DNA of 64,000 bases from Spirochaetes bacterium ADurb.BinA120 (GTDB taxonomy: Bacteria > Spirochaetota > UBA4802 > UBA5368), in assembly GCA_002069125.1 (NCBI GenBank), contig MVZN01000005.1, forward strand, positions 29,491 through 93,490. Reading direction: 5' to 3'. The number at the start of each line of letters is the position of its first letter. The first letter of the stretch is position 1. A program made the position numbers and the translations under genes. The notes under the pieces are model-generated. The model worked only from the letters and a program-made list of their open reading frames with translations. It searched no databases and was not told the DNA's origin. This document shows positions 8,750 through 16,608 of this stretch, piece by piece.

Positions 8750-9745
8750 TCATATCATAAGCCCCCTTATCGCGCCGTCCTCGGCCGGCACGCCCGCCGG
8801 GACCTCCCCCTGGCGGACCCCCCTCCTGAAAAGCGTCAGCGGATCGCCCGATCCCGACGGCCTGCCGTAGCGGGCCGCCACCGACGCGATAAAACGGATA
8901 TCATCGTCCCCGAGCCCGCCGCACGCGAATACCACCGGCCCCTTGAACAGCGGGACCAACAGGGCGTCCGCGCCGGAGCCGTACTTCTCCAACTCGGCGT
9001 TCTCCGTCTCGTTTCGGCCCACAATGAGCTTTAGGTCCTCCCGGACTCGAAGGTGCCTTCCAAGCGAAAGAAGATAGACGTCGGTCATGTCGAAATCGGG
9101 AACTCGCTCCAGGAGGTCGCGCACCCTGCGGGCTATCTGCACATCGGTAAACAGACAGCCCCCCGCGGGAGAGGCGTACTCGACGATACCCATCCTGCGC
9201 GCGAGGTCCATCTGCGCAAAGCGGCCGCGCCCGCTGATGCCCATCAGGCGTTCGCGGTCCACCAACCCCTCGCGTTCGGGAATGGTGGGAGGTAGAAGCC
9301 TCGCCGAGAGAGGCCTTAGGAGCCGCCCCTTAAGGCCCGACTGGGTCTCGATGTGTCTCATCATGTGCTTCGTCTGGGACATCGGGCGCTGGCCGACAAC
9401 CTCGCCCGTAGCCACGAAGTCGGCCCCCTCCGACTCCATGAGCTCCCCGGCCTTTCGTATAAAATAGATCTTGCAATCGATGCATGGATTGCTCCGTTTT
9501 CCATATCCGTGCGGTGGGTTCCTTACCATCTCCATGTATTCCCTTCCCAGGCGGAAGAAGCGGAGGGGGATGCCGTTGTCACGCGCGTAAGCGGCCTGGG
9601 GGCTCTCCTCTGGACGGTAATCGGGGGCGGCGAACGGAAGGACGAACATGATCCCCTCAACTTCCACGCCCTGCTCCATTAGCAGCCTTCCGGCCAGAAG
9701 GCTGTCGAGCCCCCCCGAATACAGGAGGATGCCCCGGGGCGCCAT
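8750..9745 (-). CDS. PP-loop tRNA-thiolation-type protein (MnmA/ThiI-like)
   Basis: 331 residues from ATG 9745 (MAPRGILLYSGGLDS). The PP-loop SGGLDS at about 10-15 marks an adenylating enzyme. PCIDCKI near residue 100 and PAGGCLFTD near 200 supply cysteines as expected for sulfur transfer. The C-terminal third (GRHLRVREDLKLIVGRNE) resembles the NFACT-R-like RNA-binding domain found in this lineage of ThiI/MnmA-like proteins. It probably thiolates tRNA, but the position is unknown and it is neither canonical MnmA nor ThiI. It starts two bases after the moeA stop. Confidence 0.75.
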   Translation of the reverse strand: MAPRGILLYSGGLDSLLAGRLLMEQGVEVEGIMFVLPFAAPDYRPEESPQAAYARDNGIPLRFFRLGREYMEMVRNPPHGYGKRSNPCIDCKIYFIRKAGELMESEGADFVATGEVVGQRPMSQTKHMMRHIETQSGLKGRLLRPLSARLLPPTIPEREGLVDRERLMGISGRGRFAQMDLARRMGIVEYASPAGGCLFTDVQIARRVRDLLERVPDFDMTDVYLLSLGRHLRVREDLKLIVGRNETENAELEKYGSGADALLVPLFKGPVVFACGGLGDDDIRFIASVAARYGRPSGSGDPLTLFRRGVRQGEVPAGVPAEDGAIRGLMI

Positions 9746-9747
9746 CG

Positions 9748-10998
9748 TCAGACCTCTTCGTGTTCTATAAGCTGCACGAGCACCGCCTCCCCGGCGCGAA
9801 CGACGCCCACATCCTCCGGAATGATGATGAGGCAATTCGCGTCGCTCATGGACCTCAGGATACCGGAACCCTGGGGGCCCGTAGACGACACCGCAAACAG
9901 GCCGTTCTTCAGGCTGAAAACGCCCCGGATAAAATGCGTGCGTCCGGTCTTCTTTCTAATCTCCTCGGTCAGGGTCGCGCGCACAAGCGGCTTGTCGATG
10001 CGAAGCGCTCCCGTCATGCGAAGGAGCGCCGGTCGGACGAACTGAAGAAAGGACACCATTGTCGAAACCGGGTTCCCGGGAAGGCCGAAGAAGAGCGTTT
10101 TGCCGCGCCTTCCGAAAACGCACGGCTTGCCGGGCTTCATGCGTATCGTATCTATCATTATCCCGACTCCGAGCCCGGCCAGGGCATCCGATACGAAATC
10201 GTACCGGCCCATGGAGACGCCCCCGGTGGTCACCACCACGTCGGACTCCATTGCCTCCTCCAGAATAGCCGTCGTCGCCTCCCTATTATCGGGAGCAATT
10301 CCCATATAGCGGGGTATCCCCCCGTATTTGACAATCTCCGAGTACAGCGTATACGCGTTGCTGTTTCGGATCTGGCCGTTTTTAAGCTCCGCGCCAAGGT
10401 CTACGATCTCGTCTCCGGTGGACAGTATTGCCACCTCGGGCCTTCGGGATACCGGCACGAAGGTGCTGTTTAGAGAGGCAAGAAGGCCCATCTCGGCCGA
10501 GCCGAGGCGCACGCCCTTTGACAGGGCGATATCGCCTTTCCGCAAATCCTCTCCCGCACGCCTTATGTTCTCGCCGGGAGGGAAGCCGCGAAAAATCAGT
10601 ACATGGCCATCGCCCTCGGCCGTATCCTCGAACTGCGCCACGGAATCGGCTCCATGCGGCACGGGAGCCCCCGTCATTATGCGCACCGCGCGCCCGGGCG
10701 CGACATCGGGAAGCGTCACGGCATGTCCGGCCTTTATCTCTCCGCACACCGCAAGCCGTACGGGCCTTTCCCTCGACGCGCCCTCCGTGTCCGAGGCCAC
10801 AATCGCGTATCCGTCCATCGCCGAATTGTCCACTGCGGGTATATTGACGCCGGAAATGATATCTCGGGAAAGCACCCTGCCCGGCGCGTCGAAGAGCGGG
10901 ACCATCTCCGAGGAAAGGGAAGGGGTGTGCGAGAGAATGATCTCTTTCGCTTCCTCGACCGAAACCATTGAGGTTTTGCCTGCCATCATGTTTTCCAT
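9748..10998 (-). CDS. moeA: molybdopterin molybdenumtransferase MoeA
   Basis: 416 residues. The typical MoeA blocks are MDGYAI near residue 64, LSTGDEI in the MoCF domain, TTGGVSMGRYD and GLPGNPVSTMVSF. MoeA inserts molybdate (or tungstate) into adenylated molybdopterin to finish the molybdenum cofactor. Starts at 10998 and at 10989 (ATGATG, overlapping the sigma-factor stop as ATGA) are both possible. No other molybdenum gene is here. The cofactor would serve enzymes such as formate dehydrogenases, which are often selenoproteins, so it fits the sel cassette nearby, but that link is inference. Confidence 0.95.
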   Translation of the reverse strand: MENMMAGKTSMVSVEEAKEIILSHTPSLSSEMVPLFDAPGRVLSRDIISGVNIPAVDNSAMDGYAIVASDTEGASRERPVRLAVCGEIKAGHAVTLPDVAPGRAVRIMTGAPVPHGADSVAQFEDTAEGDGHVLIFRGFPPGENIRRAGEDLRKGDIALSKGVRLGSAEMGLLASLNSTFVPVSRRPEVAILSTGDEIVDLGAELKNGQIRNSNAYTLYSEIVKYGGIPRYMGIAPDNREATTAILEEAMESDVVVTTGGVSMGRYDFVSDALAGLGVGIMIDTIRMKPGKPCVFGRRGKTLFFGLPGNPVSTMVSFLQFVRPALLRMTGALRIDKPLVRATLTEEIRKKTGRTHFIRGVFSLKNGLFAVSSTGPQGSGILRSMSDANCLIIIPEDVGVVRAGEAVLVQLIEHEEV

Positions 10999-11570
10999 TC
11001 CCTTGTCAGCGGGCTTCGAGCCGCGACCCTCCAGTCGCCGATCCGCCTTTCCAGTTTTGCGCGCAGTATTCCCATGGCCTCCCGCTCTATCCTTGACACA
11101 TGGTATTTGGACAGGCTGGTTTCGCGAACGACATCCACCAGGTTCATGTCCTCCATGCCCCTCTTTACGATGACCTCCCGGCTCCTCTCCGGGAGCTCGT
11201 TTAGGGTGTCCCTCAGCGTGGAGATCACCTCCCCCTCGATATAAACGCTCTCCACATCCCGGTAGAACCGTTCGTTAAGGCAGACATCCTGAAACACTAT
11301 ATCATCAAAACGGGCATTCTGCCGTAATTTTTTGCGCAGGAGGTCATAGGCCATGTTCCTCGCCATTTTAAAAAGAAAAAAACCGGTCTCGTCCATGGAG
11401 ATATCGAATACGATGCGGCGTTCGAATATTTTGAGGAATAGATCGTGCACCAGCTCCTGGGCCGTATCCTCGTCCCCTATGATCCGTGAGACATACCGCA
11501 GCAGCCTGGCGGCGTAAGTCTCGTAGTATCCGGTAAATATCCTGTCGAATTCGATGTCCTGGTATTCCAT
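10986..11570 (-). CDS. ECF-type RNA polymerase sigma factor
   Basis: 194 residues. Region 2 is at about 20-90 (LLRYVSRIIGDEDTAQELVHDLFLKIFE, then MARNMAYDLLRKKLR). Region 4 is at about 115-170 (LNELPERSREVIVKRG, then the helix-turn-helix VVRETSLSKYHVSRIEREAMGIL). It lacks regions 1 and 3, as group 4 (ECF) sigmas do. No anti-sigma gene lies beside it, so how it is held inactive is not visible. Its stop overlaps the moeA start, suggesting a joint transcript. Confidence 0.9.
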   Translation of the reverse strand: MEYQDIEFDRIFTGYYETYAARLLRYVSRIIGDEDTAQELVHDLFLKIFERRIVFDISMDETGFFLFKMARNMAYDLLRKKLRQNARFDDIVFQDVCLNERFYRDVESVYIEGEVISTLRDTLNELPERSREVIVKRGMEDMNLVDVVRETSLSKYHVSRIEREAMGILRAKLERRIGDWRVAARSPLTREWKT

Positions 11571-11603
11571 TTCTATAAAATCCGGCGTGTTTATTTGCGG
11601 GCT

Positions 11604-13358
11604 TCAGGCGGGATGGTCCCGGCCTTTCCTCAGGCGCCGGGCCATAAACGCGAAAAGACAGGCGGCCGCCCCCGCCAGGGCCAGGCCCGCGCCGTAATCT
11701 CCGAAGACGATGTTCCCTATCGCGAAGAGGGCGATATATATGAGAAGAATTCCGATCAGCCAGTTTAGAGCAAGCCCGGCGAGCGATTCACCGGCGGCGC
11801 TCATCCCCTCCGCCTCCCTGATCCGCCTCCAGCCCGGTCCGCCCGGATAAACCCTGCGGTAGAACGCGGCGAGGGTCTTGGGATCGGTCGGCCTGGTAAG
11901 AAACGTAGCCGCCAGCCAGACGACGGTGGTAAGCGCGACTATGAAAAACAGGCTCTCCGGGAAGGCCATCCCGAACGCAAAGTGCGCGAGGGCGAAACCC
12001 GCAAACGGCGCGAGCATCGCCGTTATCTCGGACCAGGCGTTGACGCGCCACCAGTACCAGCGAAGAATCAGGACCAGGCCAAGGCCCGCCCCGCACTCGA
12101 TGATGAAGGCCCACGCCCCCGAGATCGAATCTATCACCAGCACGAGAAGGCTCGAGATCACCATGAGGGCCAGGGTGGCCAGGCGCGAGACCGTTACATA
12201 GTGCCGTTCCCCGGCATCGCGGACGATAAACCTCCGGTACAGGTCGTTGATCAGATACGAGCTTCCCCAGTTGAGGTGCGTCGAGATGGTCGACATATAG
12301 GCCGCCAGGAAGGCCGCCACCACAAGCCCGAGGAGCCCCGGCGGCAGGCAGTCCCTCATCGCAAGGACAAAACCGGTCTTTTTTTCGGCCAGAGGCAGGT
12401 CCGGATAGAGCACAAGGCTCGCCAGGGCGACAACGATCCACGGCCACGGGCGTAGCGCGTAATGCGCGATACTGAACCACAGGGCCGCAAGGAGCGAATG
12501 GCGCTCGTCGCGCGCCGCCATCATCTTCTGCGCGACGTATCCCCCTCCGCCCGGTTCCGCGCCGGGATACCAGGAGGCCCACCACTGCACGGCCATGTGC
12601 GCGAGAAAGGCGCTGAAGGAAACCGCCATGATCCCCTGCGCGGCATAGCCCCCCGCAGAACCTATCCCCGGGAAGAAGGAAAACACCCGCGGTGGAAGCG
12701 AAGCCTTAAGTCCCGCCACCCCTCCCACCTCGGGAAGGCCGAGGACCTTTACGGCCAGCACTATGCAGCCGGTCATGGCGATGATGAACTGGAAGAAGTC
12801 GGTGACGGCGACCCCCCATTGCCCCGCGACCGCCGAGTAGACGCCCACCAGGAGCATGCAGGCCATGACGGCATAGAGCATAAAGGAACGGTCCACCGCG
12901 AAAATGACGCCGAGGATTTCCGCCAGCGCGACGTTCACCCAGCCCATTATAACGCAGTTCATAAAGACGCCCAAATACACCGCCTTGAATCCGCGCAGAA
13001 AGGCGGCCGGGGCGCCGGAATAGCGCATCTCGATGAATTCGACGTCGGTCATTATTCCGGCGCGGCGCCAGAGCTTCGCGAAGAAAAATACGGTGAGAAC
13101 GCTCCCGGCCACCATGTTCCACCAGAGCCAGTTGCCGGCGATCCCCTTGCCCGCCACAAGCTCCGTAACCGCGAGCGGCGTATCCGCGGCGAATGTAGTG
13201 GCGACCATCGCCGTTCCGGCAATCCACCATGGCAGCCGGCGGCCCGACAGGAAGAACTCCTCGGTATTCCGCCCCGCGCGGCGGGAATAGTAAAGGCATA
13301 TCGCGAGGCTTACGGCAAAATACAGGAGGATGATCGCATTATCGAGCGCATGAAGCAT
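11604..13358 (-). CDS. sodium:solute symporter (SSS family)
   Basis: 584 residues, a polytopic protein with about 13 hydrophobic segments. The N-terminus (LYYSRRAGRNTEEFFLSGRRLPWW) and the ATTFAADTPLAVTE block are typical of the SSS family, which drives uptake of sugars, amino acids, proline or other organic solutes with sodium. Residues near STISTHLNWGSSYLINDLY match the second conserved SSS region. Substrate cannot be told from sequence by eye. It starts 20 bases after the cheX stop and may be in the same transcript. Confidence 0.92.
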   Translation of the reverse strand: MLHALDNAIILLYFAVSLAICLYYSRRAGRNTEEFFLSGRRLPWWIAGTAMVATTFAADTPLAVTELVAGKGIAGNWLWWNMVAGSVLTVFFFAKLWRRAGIMTDVEFIEMRYSGAPAAFLRGFKAVYLGVFMNCVIMGWVNVALAEILGVIFAVDRSFMLYAVMACMLLVGVYSAVAGQWGVAVTDFFQFIIAMTGCIVLAVKVLGLPEVGGVAGLKASLPPRVFSFFPGIGSAGGYAAQGIMAVSFSAFLAHMAVQWWASWYPGAEPGGGGYVAQKMMAARDERHSLLAALWFSIAHYALRPWPWIVVALASLVLYPDLPLAEKKTGFVLAMRDCLPPGLLGLVVAAFLAAYMSTISTHLNWGSSYLINDLYRRFIVRDAGERHYVTVSRLATLALMVISSLLVLVIDSISGAWAFIIECGAGLGLVLILRWYWWRVNAWSEITAMLAPFAGFALAHFAFGMAFPESLFFIVALTTVVWLAATFLTRPTDPKTLAAFYRRVYPGGPGWRRIREAEGMSAAGESLAGLALNWLIGILLIYIALFAIGNIVFGDYGAGLALAGAAACLFAFMARRLRKGRDHPA

Positions 13359-13378
13359 CTTTGCGGTTCTCTGTCACG

Positions 13379-13837
13379 CTATTTGTTTTCCTTATAGTAA
13401 AGATCAACATCGAAGCCGCCGAAGGAGGATTTGAACGACAGGTTTATGTTTTCGTAAAAGGTCTTGAGTGCAATCGGGTCCTCCTCCACCTCCGGAGGGG
13501 AGAGACGGATCTCGTGATTGAGAAACTGCATCTGATTGGCGAAGGTGCCCGAGATAAGGTTGGCGAGCTCGCCGGCCACGTCGTTGTAATACTTTCTCAG
13601 CGCCCGGGGATTGTCGTTCTGAATCATCTGTCTGGTTATGAGCCCGAGGGTTTTTTTGGGCAGATTGATTATCAGCTCGCCCGAGATGGTCCCCTCTATC
13701 TCAATAGCGACCTTTCGGTCCACCTCCGTGGACTGGGCCTCGTATACCTCCTCTATCGAGTGATCGTTGAGGAAGTTCTTGAAGATGTGGTCGACCGACC
13801 TGACGATAAATCGGGAGTAGCGTTCGTAATTGCTCAT
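13379..13837 (-). CDS. cheX: CheX-like chemotaxis phosphatase
   Basis: 152 residues from ATG 13837 (MSNYERYSRF); upstream codons to 13867 are not CheX-like. The family motif ExxN is seen in VAGELANLISG (about residues 89-99), where the Glu and Asn hydrolyse phosphate from CheY-P. The flanking strands (AIEIEGTISGELIINLPKKTL) fit the CheC/CheX fold. CheX is the usual CheY-P phosphatase of spirochaetes. It has a 786-base gene-free region upstream and no other chemotaxis gene beside it. Confidence 0.85.
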   Translation of the reverse strand: MSNYERYSRFIVRSVDHIFKNFLNDHSIEEVYEAQSTEVDRKVAIEIEGTISGELIINLPKKTLGLITRQMIQNDNPRALRKYYNDVAGELANLISGTFANQMQFLNHEIRLSPPEVEEDPIALKTFYENINLSFKSSFGGFDVDLYYKENK

Positions 13838-13972
13838 AGCCTTGCCGGGCGCGTGCCCTTTACACACAGGGATGTTTCGATTTTCGATGTCTTTAAAAAA
13901 CGCGGCGCGGGATGCCCGGGACGCGCGGCAATCCTCATCCCATAAACATCAATTTGCAAGTACTTTACATGC

Positions 13973-14004
13973 CCCCGGCCTTTTTTTGGCCGGGGATACC
14001 GGCC
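13973..14004. repeat. two overlapping, mutually exclusive hairpins
   Basis: CCCCGGCC (13973-13980) pairs with GGCCGGGG (13988-13995) across a loop of seven T. GGCCGG (13988-13993) can instead pair with CCGGCC (13999-14004) across GGATA. The shared arm means only one stem forms at a time. It lies about 140 bases upstream of cheX on the minus strand, in what may be its leader. No T tract follows either stem in the direction of cheX. Confidence 0.45.
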
Positions 14005-14154
14005 AGCCGTGCCGGACGTGGCGCGAGAAGCGGACAAACCTGCCAATTAAGCTATTTTTGACCGGTTAAAATTTTATTATGAATATTCAGTAATGATCGG
14101 ACATCGACGAACAACAATTACAGCCGGTCATTCAGGCTGAATATCCGGCCGCAC

Positions 14155-14439
14155 TTATCAACAGGGCACGGTAAATCCACATTTTACCGATTTTGTCGTT
14201 GCCGGCCCCCTCCGGACGCCTAAACCCGGCAAACGACTGCCGCAAAAATTTTAAAAAAAGCTATTGCCGCGAAATCCCTGATATTTCCAGGGGTTGGACG
14301 GCAGCGGGTTAATTTATTTCAGTTTGTCGCAAAATGAACCGCGTTCATCGTTTTTCAATTAATTTTTCTGAAATTAATTTAGTAAATTAATAATTTTCGG
14401 GGATGGAATTGTGGATAATGTGGATAAGTTTGTGGATAA
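14155..14439. other. candidate replication origin (oriC-like DnaA-box region)
   Basis: This lies inside the 13838-14623 gene-free region. Three perfect DnaA boxes (TTATCCACA on the minus strand) sit at 14410-14418, 14419-14427 and 14431-14439. Next to them, through a short GC-rich patch (CCCCG), is a long A/T-only-like tract (about 14356-14397) that could unwind. Two weaker boxes, TTATCAACA (14155-14163) and AAATCCACA (14173-14181), lie on the plus strand. The order of boxes, GC patch and AT tract is that of the basal origin unwinding unit of Bacillus-type origins. No dnaA or dnaN is nearby and the flanking genes do not change strand, so a DnaA-titration or regulatory site is the alternative. 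Confidence 0.55.
14410..14439 (-). promoter_or_regulatory. three tandem perfect DnaA boxes
   Basis: TTATCCACA occurs three times on the minus strand within 30 bases (14410-14418, 14419-14427, 14431-14439), the first two directly abutting and the third three bases away, all in the same orientation. Three matches to a nine-base consensus this close are very unlikely by chance. Confidence 0.85.
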
Positions 14440-14549
14440 CCAGGCGGTCGGCAGGAAAGGCTATAATGCCCAGATTAATTATAGCATAATAAAAATCCTA
14501 TAAATGTCCTGGCGGTTGTTGTATGGCGAAACTCCGGGGAATCCCACAG

Positions 14550-14616
14550 GGGGCCTGGTTCCGCCCGAACACACGGGGCGCCAAGCCCGTCGCGGGCCTC
14601 ACTTCGGGCGGGCCCC
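14550..14616. ncRNA. possible structured RNA or long hairpin after coaX
   Basis: GGGGCC (14550-14555) pairs with GGCCCC (14611-14616); CGCCCGAA (14562-14569) pairs with TTCGGGCG (14603-14610). Inside is a further hairpin GCCCG-TCG-CGGGC (14585-14597). The result is a branched or bulged hairpin of about 67 bases directly after the coaX stop. Neither end has a T run, so it is not an ordinary terminator. I could not match it to 4.5S, 6S, tmRNA or RNase P RNA. Confidence 0.4.
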
Positions 14617-14623
14617 GTTCATT

Positions 14624-15400
14624 TCATTTAATCCCGGCGTTAAGGTCGTAGATGAGGCGGATCCCCTTCATGGTCAGCATGGGGTCCATCACCACCTCCC
14701 CCGCCAGTGCGGGGCCCAGCACGGAGGCCGAATCGCCTCCGGTGAGTACGATCACGAAACGCTTGCCGTATTCCGCGCAGATCCTTTCAATCATCCCATC
14801 TACGAGCGACACCCAGCCGTAAAAGAAGCCGGATTTCAGCGCGTCTATGGTGTTTCGGGCTATCAGCCCCCCGGGCCTTTCGAAGGGGACTCTGGGGAGC
14901 TGTGACGCGGCCGAGGCGAGCGCGTCTATCGTCACCCCTATGCCCGGGCCTATAATGCCGCCGTCGTAAAGGCCGTCGGCGTGTAAAACGCAGTATGTAA
15001 TCGCGGTCCCAACGTCCACGATAACGCAGTCCCTGGCGTACTCCCGGAAGGCCGCCTCGGCGTTCACGATGCGGTCGGCCCCAAGGCGCGAGGGATCGTC
15101 ATAGCGGATCCGGATGCCAAGTCGGGAGCGGTGGCCGATCTCCAGGGCCTCGCTGCCGAAATAGCGAGCGGCCATCTCGTGATAGGCCCGGTTGAGCTCC
15201 GGAACCACGCTGGCAAAGGCAATCCCATCAACCGCGTCCGTGCCATGGTGAAGCAGGAACTGCCGCACAAGCGCCCCCAGCTCGTCCGCCGACGCCTTGC
15301 GGGCGGTCCTGTAGCGATACACGTCGCGTGGAAGCGTTTCCGTGCCGGTATAGAGCCCGAGCACGGTGTTGCTGTTTCCGATGTTGAAACCCAGTATCAT
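14624..15400 (-). CDS. coaX: type III pantothenate kinase CoaX
   Basis: 258 residues, the usual length. It has the ASKHA-fold motifs of CoaX: IGNSNTVLGLY at the N-terminus (phosphate 1), GADRIVNAEAAF, DVGTAITYCVL (phosphate 2) and GGIIGPGIGVTIDALAS. The enzyme phosphorylates pantothenate, the first step of coenzyme A synthesis, and is not inhibited by CoA. It starts 18 bases after the HEAT-repeat gene on the same strand. The DnaA-box region and a long hairpin lie downstream. Confidence 0.95.
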   Translation of the reverse strand: MILGFNIGNSNTVLGLYTGTETLPRDVYRYRTARKASADELGALVRQFLLHHGTDAVDGIAFASVVPELNRAYHEMAARYFGSEALEIGHRSRLGIRIRYDDPSRLGADRIVNAEAAFREYARDCVIVDVGTAITYCVLHADGLYDGGIIGPGIGVTIDALASAASQLPRVPFERPGGLIARNTIDALKSGFFYGWVSLVDGMIERICAEYGKRFVIVLTGGDSASVLGPALAGEVVMDPMLTMKGIRLIYDLNAGIK

Positions 15401-15418
15401 TTCGTCCGCCGGCGCGGC

Positions 15419-16453
15419 TTATTTCATCTGGGCGGCCCTGTCCAGGCGGGTTTTAAGGCTGTAGTAGGCCGCTTTGGCCTCATCGCGCACGTTGTGGTTC
15501 TTGTCGCTCATCGCCTTCTCCACTCCGGCGAGCGCCTCGTAATCGAAGATCTTTTCGAGCGCCTTTACGGCCTCAAGACGGACGTCGTAATAGGGGTCGT
15601 CGAGGAGTTTCACCACGGCGCCAACGCCGGTTTTTTCCCTCAAAAGCCCGATCGCCCTGGCCGCCTCTATGCGGACGTTCTTGTATTCGTCCGAGCACGC
15701 CTTTTTTATAAGCGGGACCCCCTCGCGGATCTTTAGCTGGCCCATCTGGCGGATCGTCTCGCGGCGCGTGAACTCCCCCTCGGTCATGCGTTTGACCAGA
15801 AGCATAAAGGGCGCGTCGTTAAGGGCCGCCTTCGCCTTTTCCGTTCCCATGCGGACCAGTGCGTCCTGGGCCGCCTTGCGGACCTCGAGGTGGTTGTCCA
15901 CCAGCGCCCCTATAAGCGGGTAGATGGCCGACTCGTCGCCTATCTCGCCGAGGGAGCGCGCACACTGCAGGCGCATCTGGTAGGCGCGGTCCTCCAGGCC
16001 CTCCACGAGGTGCTTCAGCGAGTTGACGTCGCGGATCGACCCCATGGTCTTGACCGCCTCGAGGCGCACCATGGGCTTTTTATCGTTAAGGGCGAGGAAG
16101 AGGATCTTGGAGATTTCGAGGTCGGTGGTGGCCCCGCGGTCAGCGAGAAGGCGAAGCGCCTCGATCTTGTCGCGCTGGGAGCCGGAGATGATGATGGCCC
16201 GCAGGTTCTCGGTTATGCCGGGCTCCCCCAGCTCGCCGAACTTTAGGGTAGCCACGGCGCGCACCCTCGGATCGGGATCGTCGAGCATCTTGCGGATCTC
16301 GACGAGCACCGCCTCGTCCCTGTTGCGGGCAAGGGCCAGAAAGGCCTGCAGGCGTATCTCGGGTTTCCGATATTTTAGAAGTTTCAGCAGGCCCCCGGTG
16401 TCGTTCTTCTCCACAAGCCTGTCGATGTTCGGTGAAAAGATTCCCATGTTCAC
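15419..16453 (-). CDS. HEAT-repeat protein
   Basis: 344 residues made almost wholly of HEAT or PBS-lyase-type repeats of about 31 residues, with the recurring pattern D..V...A...LG (DPRVRAVATLKFGELGEPG, KPMVRLEAVKTMGSIRD, DEYKNVRIEAARAIGLLRE, DPYYDVRLEAVKALEKIFD). No signal peptide or catalytic motif. Such solenoids bind proteins; relatives in many genomes accompany lyases or kinases, but none is here. The frame begins MNMGIF, so ATG at 16447 is an alternative start. It is probably transcribed with coaX. Confidence 0.8.
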   Translation of the reverse strand: MNMGIFSPNIDRLVEKNDTGGLLKLLKYRKPEIRLQAFLALARNRDEAVLVEIRKMLDDPDPRVRAVATLKFGELGEPGITENLRAIIISGSQRDKIEALRLLADRGATTDLEISKILFLALNDKKPMVRLEAVKTMGSIRDVNSLKHLVEGLEDRAYQMRLQCARSLGEIGDESAIYPLIGALVDNHLEVRKAAQDALVRMGTEKAKAALNDAPFMLLVKRMTEGEFTRRETIRQMGQLKIREGVPLIKKACSDEYKNVRIEAARAIGLLREKTGVGAVVKLLDDPYYDVRLEAVKALEKIFDYEALAGVEKAMSDKNHNVRDEAKAAYYSLKTRLDRAAQMK

Positions 16454-16608
16454 GCACCATACCCTTGGATCTTCGGTCCTGCCACGGGGTCGAGGCCTTC
16501 ACAATACGACAAAATGGGAACGAAAGTCAATAATATATTCGACCGGCAATAATTAATTATCTGTCAGTCCGGATTTCGCATGAGCCGGCCCGCGGGCGCA
16601 AGGGCCGC

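Noticed and set aside
9760..10473. 237-residue plus-strand frame
   Set aside because: Antisense to moeA, which has clear family motifs.
12462..13397. 311-residue plus-strand frame
   Set aside because: Antisense to the sodium symporter, His/Arg/Gly-rich, no motif.
14100..14160. Inverted similarity around TATTCAG and CTGAATA near the DnaA-box region
   Set aside because: The arms are short and widely separated; not enough to call a specific site.
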